A stretch of 64,000 nucleotides of DNA. It comes from Hordeum vulgare subsp. vulgare. Lineage: Eukaryota; Streptophyta; Magnoliopsida; Poales; Poaceae. The notes under the pieces are model-generated. The model saw only the letters and a list, made by a program, of their open reading frames with translations. It made no database searches and was not told the DNA's origin. A program made the position numbers and the translations under genes. The stretch covers positions 327,382,581 to 327,446,580 of the forward strand of contig NC_058518.1 of the NCBI RefSeq assembly GCF_904849725.1, read 5' to 3'. This document shows positions 11,772 through 23,564 of the stretch, piece after piece (positions within the stretch are counted from its first letter, which is position 1; the number at the start of each line of letters is the position of its first letter).

Positions 11772-11785
11772 AAGCTTGGGGGAGT
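11772..11785 (+). promoter_or_regulatory. Polypurine tract of element A
   Basis: AAGCTTGGGGGAGT directly precedes the TG of the 3' LTR. It primes plus-strand DNA synthesis. Confidence 0.85.
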
Positions 11786-13287
11786 TGATACGTCCATTTT
11801 GCATCATGTTTTCATGTTGATATTTATCGCTTCTTTGGCTGTTATTTCACTTCATGGTACAATTCTTATGCCTTTTCTCTCTTATTTTGCAAGGTTTACA
11901 TGAAGAGGGAGAATACCGGCAACTGGAATTCTGGCCTGAAAGTGGAGCAAAGTTGAGATACCTATTCTGTGCAACTCCAAACGCCGTAAAAATCAACAAG
12001 GAATTTTTTCCCAATTTATCAAAAATACTGGGCCAAAGAAGTGCCAGAGGGGCACCAGGGGGTGCTCACAAGCCTGCACGGCACGGCCACCCCCCAGGCC
12101 GCGCCATGGGGGCTTGTGAGCAGCCCACTGGCCCACTTGCTCCCCTCTTTTGCTATATGGAGGGTTTCGTCCAGGAAAAAATCAAGGAGGGGCTTTTTCG
12201 TGGTTTCGGCGCCGCCACGAGGCGAAACTTGAGCAGAACCAATCTAGAGCTCCGGCAGGACGATCCTGTCGGGGAAACTTCCCTCCCGGAGGGGGAAATC
12301 GTCATCACCAACACTCTCTCAGCGGAGGGGACTCGTCACCATCAACATCTTCATCAGCACCATCTCATCTCCAAACCCTAGTTCATCACTTGTGACCAAT
12401 CTCCGTCTCGCGACTCCGATTGGTACTTGTAAGGTTGCTAGTAGTGTTGATTACTCTTTGTAGTTGATGCTAGTTGGATTACTTGGTGGAAGAGTTTATG
12501 TTCAGATCCTTGATTCTACTCATTACCTCTCTGATCACGAATATGATTATGCTTTGTGAGTAGTTACTTTTGTTCCCGAGGGCATGGGATAAGTCATGCT
12601 AATAATAGTCATGTGAATTTGGTATTCGTTCGGTAATTTGATATGTTATATGTTGTTTTTCCTCTAGTAGTGTTATGTGAACGTCGACTACATAACACTT
12701 CACCTTTATTTGGGCCTAGAGGAAGGCATTGGGAAGTAGTAAGTAGATGATGGGTTGCTAGAGTGACAGAAGCTTAAACCCTAGTTTATGCGTTGCTTCG
12801 TAAGGGGCTGATTGGATCCACTAGTTTAATGCTATGGTTAGACTTTGTCTTAATTCTTCTTTCGTAGTTGCGGATGCTTGCGAGAGGGGTTAATCATAAG
12901 TGGGATGCTTGTCCAAGTAAGGCAATACCCAAGCGCCAGTCCACCGACATATCAAACTATCAAAGTAACGAACGCGAATCATATGAACATGGTGAAACTA
13001 GCATGATAGAAATTCCCGTGTGTCCTCGGGAGCGTTTTTCCTCCTGTAAGACTTTGTTCAAGCTTGTCCCTTCCTACAAAAGGGATTGGGCCACTTTTCT
13101 ACACCGTTGCTACTTTTGTTACTTGTTGCTTGCTACGAATCATCTCACCACACAATCACTTGTTACCGACAATTTCAGTGCCTGCAGATATTTCCTTGCT
13201 GAAAACCACTTGTCAGATCCTTCTGCTCCTCATTGGGTTCGACACTCTTACTTATCGAAAGGACTACGATTGATACCCTATACTTGT
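11786..13287 (+). repeat. 3' LTR of element A (terminal bases missing)
   Basis: Direct repeat of 3168-4692. It ends ...CCCTATACTTGT and passes straight into the interrupted antisense exon (TCCCCATCATGC). The last bases expected (GGGTCATCA) are absent, a small terminal deletion or an imprecise end. Confidence 0.9.
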
Positions 13288-13979
13288 TCCCCATCATGCA
13301 GTAGACTTCTTCCATGCCTGCACCCTGTTGGGAATCTGGTCCAAGCGGCTTATTATGGACTCCAGATCAGTCTCGAAAGTGTCTTCAGGCCACAACTCCT
13401 TGTCAATTTTCCCCAACGCAGCTCGTAGTCGGGCAACATACCCCTGGACCTTCAAGAGACGAGCATTGAGGTGAAACATATCTATGGCCATGGCATCTAA
13501 AATACGTGACTTGGTGGGGTCTAGATGCAGCTCCACCTCTTCAGTCTACTTATCAAAGTCTAGGCAGAATTTTGTGCGAAGGAAAAAAAATGAAAAGTCA
13601 GTCACAATTCATTCGGTAAAGTTCAAAGAGATTCACTCACCGAAATAAGTATACGAGTAAGCATCCTGAGCATTTTTGTCAAGAAGTCCTTCAAATACTT
13701 TTCCATGGCATTTCCCCTTTTCGCCATTTGATCAAGCTCCCCCCCCATTCAAGTCGTTCTTTCTTCACCTTCGTGTTCTCTTCTTCCAGCTTGCCGATTT
13801 CCAAGAGCTTCTTCTTAGCAGCCTCGAACCTCTCCTTAACTTCCTCAAGGACCTTGTGCTTGTCCTCGAGTGCTTTCTTCAAGGCGTCCAAGTCATTCGT
13901 CTTCACTCCTAGATCCAGCTGAAGCTGGTTCTTCTCTGATTCAAAGTTGGCATAATTGACTCCAATCTCACAGGCTTTC
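13288..13979 (-). pseudogene. Antisense accessory gene of the Tat-like element, middle exons
   Basis: Two exons on the minus strand. The first (13979 to 13641) follows an acceptor AG at 13980-13981 and reads KTNDLDALKKALEDKHK and KKLLEIGKLEEENTKV, a long coiled coil. It ends at a donor GTGAGT (13640-13635). The second (13559 to 13288, acceptor AG at 13560-13561) reads VELHLDPTKSRILDAMA and ELWPEDTFETDLESI, the conserved C-terminal part of grass PF04195-type proteins. There is an in-frame TAG near its start and a TGA after QAWKKSTA. Element A cut this exon at 13288, and it resumes at 3167. Confidence 0.75.
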
Positions 13980-13981
13980 TC

Positions 13982-14169
13982 AAAAACAACAAGGAAATAG
14001 TTTATTATACACTAATACTTTTCCACTCCCGAGTGGAGAAGTAGACTTCATTCGACCGAATGGCAGCCCGACGCACCAACCCACAATACTATAAATGAGA
14101 AAAAGGGTTCTGCATCCAAGTTCTTAAGACTAATGCCCTTCGTAAATGATTGACAATAGTCTCGGGGAC
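13982..14169 (-). other. Intron of the antisense accessory gene (left half)
   Basis: No coding content. It continues at 35708 across element B. The last bases (TCTCGGGGAC at 14160-14169) belong to the intronic repeat described at 35708-36060 and include the GGGAC target site of element B. Confidence 0.65.
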
Positions 14170-15693
14170 TGGTGACCCACAAGTATAGGGGATCTATCGT
14201 AGTCCTTTCGATAAGTAAGAGTGTCGATCCCAACGAGGAGCAGAAGGATCTGACAAGTGGTTCTCAGCAAGGTATTCTCTGCAAGCACTGAAATTATCGG
14301 TAACAGATAGTTGTGTGACAAGATGATTCGTAGCAAGTAGCAAGTAACAACGGTAACAAAGGTGCAGCAAAGTGTCCCAATCCCTTTTGTAGCAAGGGAC
14401 AAGCCTGGACAAACTCTTATAGTAGGTAAAGCGCTTCCGAGGACACATGGGAATTTTTCTCAAGCTAGTTTTTATCATGTTCATATGATTCACGTTCGCT
14501 ACTTTGATAGTTTGATATGTGGGTGGAGCGGTGCTTGGGTGCTGCCCTTACTTGGAAAAATATCCCACTTATGATTAACCCCTCTCGCAAGCATCTGCAA
14601 CTACGAAAGAAGAATTAAGACAAAGTCTAACCAAAGCATTAACCTAATGGATCTAAATCAGCCCCTTACGAAGCAATGCATAAACTAGGGTTTAAGCTTG
14701 TGTCACTCTAGCAACCCATCAACTACTTACTACTTCCCAATGCCTTCCTCTAGGCCCAAATAATGGTGAAGTGTTATGTAGTTGACGTTCTCATAACACC
14801 ACTAGAGGAGAGACAACATACAACACATCAAAATATCAAACGAATACCAAATTCACATGAGTACTTATAGCAAGACTTATCCCATGTCCCCAGGAACAAA
14901 AGTAACTACTCACAAAGCATAATTATGTTCATGACCAGAGAGGTATTGAATAGCATCAAGGATCTGAACATATAATCTTCCACCGAGTAATCCAACTAGC
15001 ATCCACTACAAAGAGTAATTAACACTACTAGCAACCTTACAAGTACCGATCGGAGTCGCGAGACGGAGATTGGTTACAAGAGATGAACTAGGGTTTGGAG
15101 ATGAGATGGTGCTGATGAAGATGTTGATGGTGATGAGTCCCCTCCAATGAGAGGAGTGTTGGTGATGACGATGGCGACGATTTCCCCCTCCGGGAGGGAA
15201 GTTTCCCCGACACGATGACCCTGCCGGAGCTCTAGATTGGTTCTGCTCAAGTTCCGCCTCATGGCGGCAGCGATTCCTCCCAAAAGCCTCCTCTTGATTT
15301 TTTCTGGATCGAAACCCTCCTTATAGAAAAAGAGGGGAGCCAGAGGGCCAACAAGGAGCCCACAAGCCCCCTAGGCGCGACCAGGGGGTAGGCCGCACCT
15401 AGCAGGCTTGTGGCCTCCTGGTGGCTCCCCTCTGTTACTTCTTCGGCCCAGTATATTTTATAAATTCCAAAATAATTCCTCGTTGATTTTCACGGCTTTT
15501 GGAGTTGCGGAGAATAGGTATCTCAAACTTGCTCCTTTTTCAGGCCAGAATTCCAGCTGTCGGCATTCTCCCTCTTCATGTAAACCTTGCAAAATAAGAG
15601 AGAAAAGGCATAAGTATTGTACCATGAAGTGTAATAACAGCCCATAAAGCGATAAATATCAACATAAAACCATGATGCAAAATGGACGTATCA
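14170..15693 (-). repeat. 3' LTR of element B (1524 bp)
   Basis: On the minus strand it runs TGATACGTCC (15693) to ...GGGTCACCA (14170); the third base from the end is changed relative to the family GGGTCATCA. It matches the split 5' LTR and both LTRs of element A. Confidence 0.92.
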
Positions 15694-15708
15694 ACTCCCC
15701 CGAGCTTA
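15694..15708 (-). promoter_or_regulatory. Polypurine tract of element B
   Basis: On the minus strand TAAGCTCGGGGGAGT, immediately before the 3' LTR. Confidence 0.85.
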
Positions 15709-17240
15709 GACTTCGCTTGTCCTCAAGCGGAAACCGAGATCAATATATATGCCCACATGTTTAGAGAGAGAGAGGTGTCGACTAAACAAGATATGGACAT
15801 GAATGCATCATGATCATAATCAGAACAACAATATCATCATATAATCTCTTATGCTAAAGTGATAATTCCTTCACAAAGTAAAGTATGGATCAAGAACCTT
15901 ATTAAGAATTAACAACCAATAACCTTTAGTCATTGAAGCAATTGTAATTTATCATAACATCGGAAAGAGCCAAATAATAGCTTGTAAAGCAAATCCACAT
16001 ACTCAATCATCCTTTTGTCTTCTACAATTGCAACAACTCATGTGGTACTCATGAGATCAAAGTTTCAGTCGGACACAGAGAAAGATATGGGCTTATAGTT
16101 TCGCCTCCCAACTATTTACCTCAAGGGTAATGTCAATAGTAATAATTCATGAATACTTACTTCCAAGTTGACATATCAATATAGATCTTTCCCTAGCATA
16201 TGACGTTAGCCAAGATAAAGGCGAAATAAGGAATTGGTGTAGATCACCATGACTCTTTCAAGGGCAAAAAGTAAAGGTACAAGATAGGCCCTTCGCAGAG
16301 GGAAGCAGAGATTGTCATGCGCTTTTGGGGTTTGGATGTGTGACCTCTTAGTGTGAAGGAACGCCACTTTATATTGCCTCTTGTGATAAAGAACTTTAAT
16401 ATCCAGTCTGTCGCTTTTATGTCTTCATCATCACAGGTTTGTACAAGGCTTATTTTCCACACACACTATTAGATCATACATATTTAGGGAGCAATTCTTA
16501 TTGCTTTCATCGATGACAACTTACTTGAGGGATCTTCTTCAATCCATAGGTAGGTATGGTGGACTCTCATGGCAAAACTGGGTTGAAGGTTTATGGATGC
16601 ACAAGTAGTATCTCTACTTAGTGCGGATGTTTTGGCTGATATGAGGTGGAAGCAATCGTCACATGCTAAGGGATCTCTAGTCATATAATCATTGTTCGGA
16701 ACCAAGCAAACATAATTCATTATGTTGTCTTCCTTGTCCAACATCTACTTCTAAGCATGCAATAGTTTAGTGAGTGTTCACAGTCACAGATGGTGCCCAA
16801 GATGATACATTTATATGTGAACCTCTCTTTCTTTATTACTTCCTCTTAATTGCAACAATGACCAAGGTCTATGTTTGTCCACCCACAACAAGTTTCAATC
16901 AACATTCTTTTTATATGTGAAGCCATCACTTCCCATAAGATCATTACATGATCTTTCATGTTTTTGTTCTTTCATCATTCTTTTCTTTCAGATCATGGTA
17001 TGAAGCAAGGCCATTAACTAAAACACTCTTTATTATATGACTCACGAACTTGAATACATAGGGGGTGACACAAAGCAAAACTCAAGCCTAAAACGCTAAG
17101 AACTTTATTCTACTAGAGAGAGCTAAAACCAAAAAGGATCGAACTAACAAAAGGTAAAGGCAAAAGATGTGATGGTGATACGATACCGGGGAAACTCCCC
17201 CAAGCTTGGCACAAGCCAAGGGGGTTGCCCATACCCGTGC
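15709..17240 (-). other. Non-coding 3' region of element B
   Basis: Counterpart of 10253-11771 in element A. No gene. It contains an internal copy of the polypurine motif on the minus strand (AGCTTGGGGGAGTT at about 17193-17206), shortly after the third-ORF stop. Confidence 0.7.
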
Positions 17241-17656
17241 TTAGTTGTCTTCCTTTGGAGGTGATGGTGGTGGAGTTGTTTTGTCTTTTGATTCCAAGAG
17301 GGCCATCAATCTTTGATTTATACCTTGGAGCTCTGTGATATGTTTCTCTAGCAAAACAACTTCACGAGTGAGATAAGTATTACGAACACGAGTTATTTCA
17401 CATAACCTCAAGAGCTCGATCAAGGATGGAGGTAAAGGTGGAGGTAAGGTTGAAGAAAATCCTCTTCCTCAGCTTCTTCCTTGTTGAGCACAGATTGCCC
17501 TTCGTCCAACGTCGGGTTCTTCTCCTTACTTTTGCCCTTAGTTTGTTTAGGTAGCCTTTCCTTGACCTCCATGACCTCCATTCTTTTCAGATCATCATTT
17601 ACTTCTTCGTAGACTTGAGGGAGATCGTTCTCCCCTACAGATTCCTGAGACAACAT
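17241..17656 (-). pseudogene. Third ORF of element B (env position), one frameshift
   Basis: Starts MLSQESVGENDLPQVYEE at 17656 and is open to about 17440. A frameshift then moves it to the frame ending KTTPPPSPPKEDN, with a stop at 17241-17243. It is Lys/Glu-rich (KEEAEEEDF) with a leucine-bearing coiled coil (ITELQGINQRLMALLES) near the end. Only the first few residues and the C-terminus resemble the third ORF of element A; the middle is unlike it, although gag-pol and LTRs of A and B are close. No signal peptide or membrane segment. Function unknown. Confidence 0.55.
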
Positions 17657-17940
17657 CTTGCTCTAAATATGTGGCAGAAATAGGCTTGAAACGAAAATAG
17701 AGGAAAATTTGCACGATACGAGGGTCAGACCTTTTGGGAGAATATATAATGATTTTTTCCCGACCAGAAGGAGGACTCTGCAAGAAAACGGAGTCTGGGA
17801 GGCGCACGAGGTCGTCACAAGCCACCCAGGCGCGGCCAGGGGGTGGCCCGTGCCTGGCAGGCTTGTCGCCTCCTCGTGCGCTTTCTGGACTACTTTAAAT
17901 TTTTCTAATTTTCTAAAAATTCTAAAACGGAGAAAAATTC

Positions 17941-20900
17941 CTAATGGAAAAGTTTTAGAGTCGGTTTACTTACCAAATCACATACCTCTTTGTTTTCGCA
18001 GTCTGAAACAGGCTGATAAATATCCCTTATGTACTCCTCTGGAGTTATGGTATTGATAATATTGCTTTCAACATTTATGGGAGTACCTGAGATATAATGC
18101 TTGATTCTTTGCCCATTTACCACTCTCGGAAAACTACCTTCCGTGTTGTTGATCTTGATGGCACCGGAACAATATACTTCCTCAACAATGTAAGGACCTT
18201 CCCATTTAGAGAGAAGCTTGCTTGCAAAAAATCTTAAATGAGAATTATATAGAAAGACATAATCACCTACATTGAACTCAAGTTTTTGTATCCTTTTATC
18301 ATGCCACCTCTTAACCTTTTGTTTGAACAACTTGGCATTTTCATATGCCTGAGTTCTCCACTCATCAAGTGAGCTAATATCAAATAACCTCTTCTCACCA
18401 GCAAGTTTGAAATCAAAGTTGAGTTCTTTGATTGCCCAATAAGCCTTATGCTCTAGCTCAAGAGGTAAATGACATGCTTTACCGTAAACCATTTTGTACG
18501 GAGACATGCCCATGGGATTCCTATAAGCAGTTCTATAAGCCCACAGTGCATCATCGAGCTTCTTAGACCAATTCTTTCTAGACCTATTGACAGTCTTTTG
18601 CACAATTAGTTTAATCTCTCTATTACTTAGCTCTAGTTGACCACTGGACTGAGGATGATTGGGAGACGCAATTCTATGACTGACATCGTAGTTAGCAAGC
18701 GTTTTACGGAAAGCAGCATGAATAAATTGTGAACCACCATCAGTCATTAGATATCTAGGGACTCCAAATCTAGGGAAAATAACTTCTTTAAGCATCCTGA
18801 TAGAGGTGTTGTGATCAACACTACTAGTTGGGATAGCTTCTACCCACTTAGTAACGTAATCAGCAGCAACTAGGATATGAGTATACCCGTTGGATTTTGG
18901 AAAAGGTCCCATATAATCAAAGCCCGAAACATCGAATGGTTCAATGACAAGTGAATAGTTCATAGGCATTTCCTGACGTTTACCGATATTACCTATTCTT
19001 TGACATTCGTCACAAGACAAGACAAACTTACGGGCTTCCTTGAAGAGAGTGGGACAATAGAAACCTTATTGCAATACCTTGTGTGCAGTTCTATCTCCCT
19101 CATGGTGTCCTTCGTAAGCCTCGGAGTGACACTTCTGTAGGATCTGTCCCTGTTCATGCTCAGGTACACAACGTCTAATGACACCATCTACTCCTTCTTT
19201 ATAAAGGTGAGGTTCATCCCAGAAGTAATGTCTCAAATCAAAGAAGAATTTCTTCTTTTGCTGGTATGTGAAACTAGGTGGTATATATTTGGCAACAATA
19301 TAATTTGCATAATCAGCATACCACGGTGTACTACGTGAAGTATTGATGACATTCAATTGCTCATCAGGAAATCTATCATCAATAGGTTTTGGGTCATCAA
19401 GAACATTCTCGAACCTAGACACGTTATCTGCTACTGGGTTCTCAGCACCCTTCCTATCGACAACATGCAAATCAAATTCTTGTAGCAAGAGAACCCATCT
19501 GATAAGTCTAGGTTTAGCGTCTTTCTTTTCCATGAGGTACTTAATAGTAGCATGATCAGTGTGAATAGTCACCTTGGAATCAACAATGTAAGACCTGAAC
19601 TTTTCACATGCAAACACGACTGCTAAAAACTCCTTTTTAGTAGTAGCATAGTTTCTTTGGGCACTATATAGAGTTTTACTAGCATAGTGAATAACATTCA
19701 ACTTCGTATCAACTCTTTGTCCTAGACCAGCGCCAATAGCATAATCACTAGCATCACACATGATTTCAAAAGGTATGTTCCAATCAGGTGGTTGAACAAT
19801 AGGCGCAGTTATCAAGGCCTTTTTAAGTATTCAGAAGGCTTCCTCAAAATCATCGTCAAAAACAAAAGGGATATCCTTTTGCAAGAGATTGGTAAGAGGC
19901 CTAGAAATCTTAGAGAAGTCCTTAATGAACCTTCTATAGAAACCAGCATGACCAAGGAAACTTCTTATACCTTTGATATCTGTAGGACATGGCATTTTTT
20001 CGATCGCATCAACCTTAGCCTTATCGACTTCAATACCTCTTTCTGAAATTTTATGTCCTAAGACGATGCCTTCGTTAACCATAATGTGGCACTTCTCCCA
20101 ATTCAAGACAAGGTTGGTATCTTTACATCTCTGCAAGACTCGATCAAGGCTGCTGAGGCAATCATCAAAAGAAGACCCGTAAACGGAGAAGTCATCCATG
20201 AAAACCTCAACAATATTTTCATAAAAGTCAGATAATATAGCCATCATACATCTTTGAAAGGTAGAAGGTGCATTACATAAGCCAAAAGGCATACATCTGT
20301 AAGCAAAGGTACCGACAGGGTAGGTGAAAGTGGTTTTCTCCTCATCAGATTGTGCAACTGGTATTTGGGAGAAACCAGAATAACCATCTAGAAAGCAGAA
20401 GTGTGTGTGTTTAGACAGTCTTTCTAGCATTTGGTCGACAAAAGTCAATGGGTAATGATCTTTCCTAGTGGCTTTATTCAATTTCCTAAAATCAATCACC
20501 ATCCTATAGCCAGTAATAATCCTCTGTGGGATCAATTCATCCTTATCATTAGGGACAACGGTAATACCTCCCTTCTTAGGGACGCAATGCACCGGACTCA
20601 CCCAATCACTATGAGCAACATGATAGATAATACATGTTTCTAGGAGATTTAGTATTTCTTTTCTTACTTCCTCTTTCATCTTAGGATTTAATCTCCGTTG
20701 ATGATCGGCAACTGGTTTGGAATCAGGATCGGTTCTAATCTTGTGCTGGCATAGAGTGGGACTAATGCCCTTAAGATCATCAAGAGTATATCCAATAGCA
20801 GCACGGTGCTTCCTCAGAGTTTTTAGTAACTTCTTTTCTTCATGCTCTGAGAGGCTAGCACTAATAATAACAGGATATATCTCTTTTTCATCAAGATAAG

Positions 20901-22719
20901 CACACTTAAGAGTATCATGCAACTATTTAAGCTCGAACACAGGATCACCCTTTGGTGGGGGTGGATCTCCAAGCAGTTCAACAGGAAAATTATTCTTAAG
21001 GATAGGATATTGTTCAAAGATAACTCTATCTATCTCATCCCTTTCATCCATATGCATATCATTTTCATGCTCAAGCAAGTATTGCTCTAAGGGATCAGTA
21101 GGAGGCACGGCAATAGAAGCTAGGGCAATAATTTCATCCTCACTAGGCAACTCTTTTTCATGAGGTTGTCTACCAAACTTGGAGAAATTGAACTCATGTG
21201 ACACACCTTCAAAGCCAACAGTGACAGTTTGCTTCTCACAGTCAATATGAGCATTGACAGTATTGAGGAAGGGTCTGCCAAATATGATGGGACAAAAGTT
21301 ATCTTGTGTGGTAGCAAGAACGAGAAAATCAGCAGGATACTTCGTTTGACCTCACAAGACTTCAGCATCTCTAACAATTCCCAAAGGGGAGATAGTATCT
21401 CTATTGGCAAGCTGAATAGTGACATCAATAGGCGCCATCTCGACAGGTGCAATCTCGTCTTTAATTTCATCATATAAGGATTGAGGTATTGCACTAACAC
21501 TAGCACCCACGTCACATAAACCATGATAACAATGATCTCCTATCTTAAAAGAAACAACAGGCGTGCCAACAACAGGCCTATGTTTGTCTCTAGCATGTGG
21601 TTTGGCAATTCTAGCAGCATCTTCGCAGAAGTGAATATCAAGGCCATCAACATTGTCGGACAGGAGATCTTTGATAATAGCAATGCTAGGTTCAACTCTA
21701 ATTTGCTCACGGGGTGTAGGTGTTCTAATGTAGCCCCTACGTATCATAGTTGAAGCTTTAGAATGATCCTTTATCCTAATAGGGAAAGGTGGTTTCTCAA
21801 TGTAAGCACTGGGAACAATAGGATAATTATAAGCAATGACTTTCTCTTCAACTGGATTTGGTTTAACAACATTGACATCTAGGAGAGGATGATATTTAAA
21901 CCACTTCTCTTTAGGGAGATCAATATGAGCAGCAAATGATTCACACAAAGAAGCTACTATCTTAGAGTCAAGTTCATATTTAGCGCTAAAATCACAAAAA
22001 GTATTTGTTTCAACAAAGGATTTAACACAATCAAACTTTAAATTCATACCTGACTCCTTACCTTCATCAAACTCCCAATCTTCAGAGTTGCATTTAATTC
22101 TTTCCAATAAATTCCATCTGAAGTCAATATCTATCTTCATAAAAGAACCGGTACAAGAAGTGTCAAGCATGGTGCGATCATCATGAGAAATCCGAGCATA
22201 GAAGTTCTGAATGATGATTCCTCTCGAGAGCTCATGGTTGGGGCATGAATATAACATTGATTTAAGCCTCCCCGAAGCTTGAGCGATACTGTCTGTGTCA
22301 CGAGGCCAAAAATTATAAATATAGTTCCGATCACGATGTACTAGATGCATAGGATAAAACTTTTGATGAAATTCCAATTTCAACCGGTTGTAGTTCCATG
22401 ATCCAGTATCATCACATAGCCTACACCATGTTAATGCTTTATCCCTCAAAGATAAGGGAAAGACCTTCTTATTGACCTCATCCTCGGGCAAACCTGCAAG
22501 CATTAATAAACCACAAACTTCATCTACATAGATTAGAAGCAAGTCGGGATGTGATGTTCCATCTCCTGTAAAAGGATTAGCCAGCAGTTTCTCAAGAATA
22601 CCCGAAGGAAATTCATAGCAAATATTTTCAGTAGGTGCAGCAGGTTGAGGAGCAACTCCTTGTGCTTCCGTTTGAGGTGAATATACCCCGAACAAGCTCC
22701 TCAAAGGATTAGTTTCCAT
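17941..22719 (-). pseudogene. gag-pol of element B, one continuous frame with four premature stops
   Basis: From the ATG at 22719 (METNPLRSLFGVYSP) to 17941 the length is 1593 codons in a single frame. It is interrupted only by TGA 21352-21354, TAG 20923-20925, TGA 19831-19833 and TAA 19066-19068. Domains: gag capsid (KALTWCRLCDDTGSW), protease (LCDVGASVSAIPQ), reverse transcriptase (FLDGYSGFSQIP, FMDD), RNase H ([11 protein letters not shown]) and integrase (finger ending CDEC, then [24 protein letters not shown]). The integrase C-terminal part reads GDYVFLYNSHLRFFASK and LLSKWEGPY. No frameshift separates gag from pol, so the family makes one polyprotein. It is clearly better preserved than the copy in element A and suits use as a reference for it. 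Confidence 0.93.
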
Positions 22720-22796
22720 AGTGACAAGTGACAATAAATTTCAGCACACTATATAAATGTTTCCTTACCAAATTCCACTTACCAAAGGCGCTTCAC

Positions 22797-22814
22797 TCCC
22801 CGGCAACGGCGCCA
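22797..22814 (-). promoter_or_regulatory. Primer binding site of element B (tRNA-Asp)
   Basis: The + strand reads TCCCCGGCAACGGCGCCA, identical to the plant tRNA-Asp 3' end. It lies 11 nt inside the LTR (spacer 22815-22825). Confidence 0.93.
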
Positions 22815-22825
22815 GAAAAGAGTCT

Positions 22826-23564
22826 TGATGACCCACAAGTATAGGGGATCTATCATAGTCCTTTCGATAAGTAAGAGTGTCGAACCCAACGAGGAGCAGA
22901 AGGATCTGACAAGTGGTTTCAGCAAGGTATACTCTGCAAGCATTGAAATTATCGGTAGCAGATAGTTGCGTGACAAGATGATTCGTAGAAAGTACCAAGT
23001 AACAACGGTAAAAAGGTGCAGCAAAGTGGCCCAATCCCTTTTGTAGCAAGGGACAAGCCTGGACAAACTCTTATAGTAGGTAAAGCGCTCCCGAGGACAC
23101 ATGTGAATTTCCGTCAAGCTAGTTTTCATCATGTTCATATGATTCACGTTCGCTACTTTGATAGTTTGATATGTGGGTGGACCGGAGCTTGGGTGCTGCC
23201 CTTACTTGGACAAACATCCCACTTATGATTAACCCCTCTTGCAAGCATCCGCAACTACGAAAGAAGAATTAAGACAAAGTCTAACCATAACATTAAACTA
23301 ATGGATCCAAATCAGCCCCTAACGAAGCAACGCATAAATTAGGGTTTAAGCTTCTGTCACTCTAGCAACCCATCATATACTTACTACTTCCCAATTCCTT
23401 CCTCTAGGCCCAAATAATGGTGAAGTGTTATGTAGTTGACGTTCACATAACACCACTAGAGGAGAGACAACATACAACACATCAGAATATCAAACGAATA
23501 CCAAGTTCACATGAGTACTTATAGCAAGACTTATCCCATGTCCCCAGGAACAAAAGTAACTACT
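22826..23564 (-). repeat. 5' LTR of element B, inner piece
   Basis: Starts TGATGACCCACAAG on the + strand and matches 14170 onward. Broken at 23564 by the Copia insertion; the last five bases CTACT are the target site, repeated at 34920-34924. The two pieces total about 1522 bp, as expected. Confidence 0.93.

Larger units (their letters stand above)
3168..13287 (+). mobile_element. Athila-lineage Gypsy element A, both LTRs present, coding region decayed
   Basis: Seen: 5' LTR 3168-4692, tRNA-Asp primer site 4704-4721, gag-pol 4799-9549, a small third ORF 9836-10252, a long non-coding 3' region, a polypurine tract and a 3' LTR 11786-13287. It interrupts the last exon of the antisense gene of the Tat-like element. 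The flanks are ...AGCTCCC and TCCCCATC..., so the target duplication is about TCCC(C). The final 15 bases of the 3' LTR (GGGTCATCA end) are not fully present; it stops after TATACTTGT. It belongs to the same family as element B, which lies in opposite orientation. Confidence 0.9.

Noticed and set aside
13676..13922. Plus-strand frames opposite the coiled-coil exon
   Set aside because: Shadows of the minus-strand accessory gene; the composition follows from the opposite strand.
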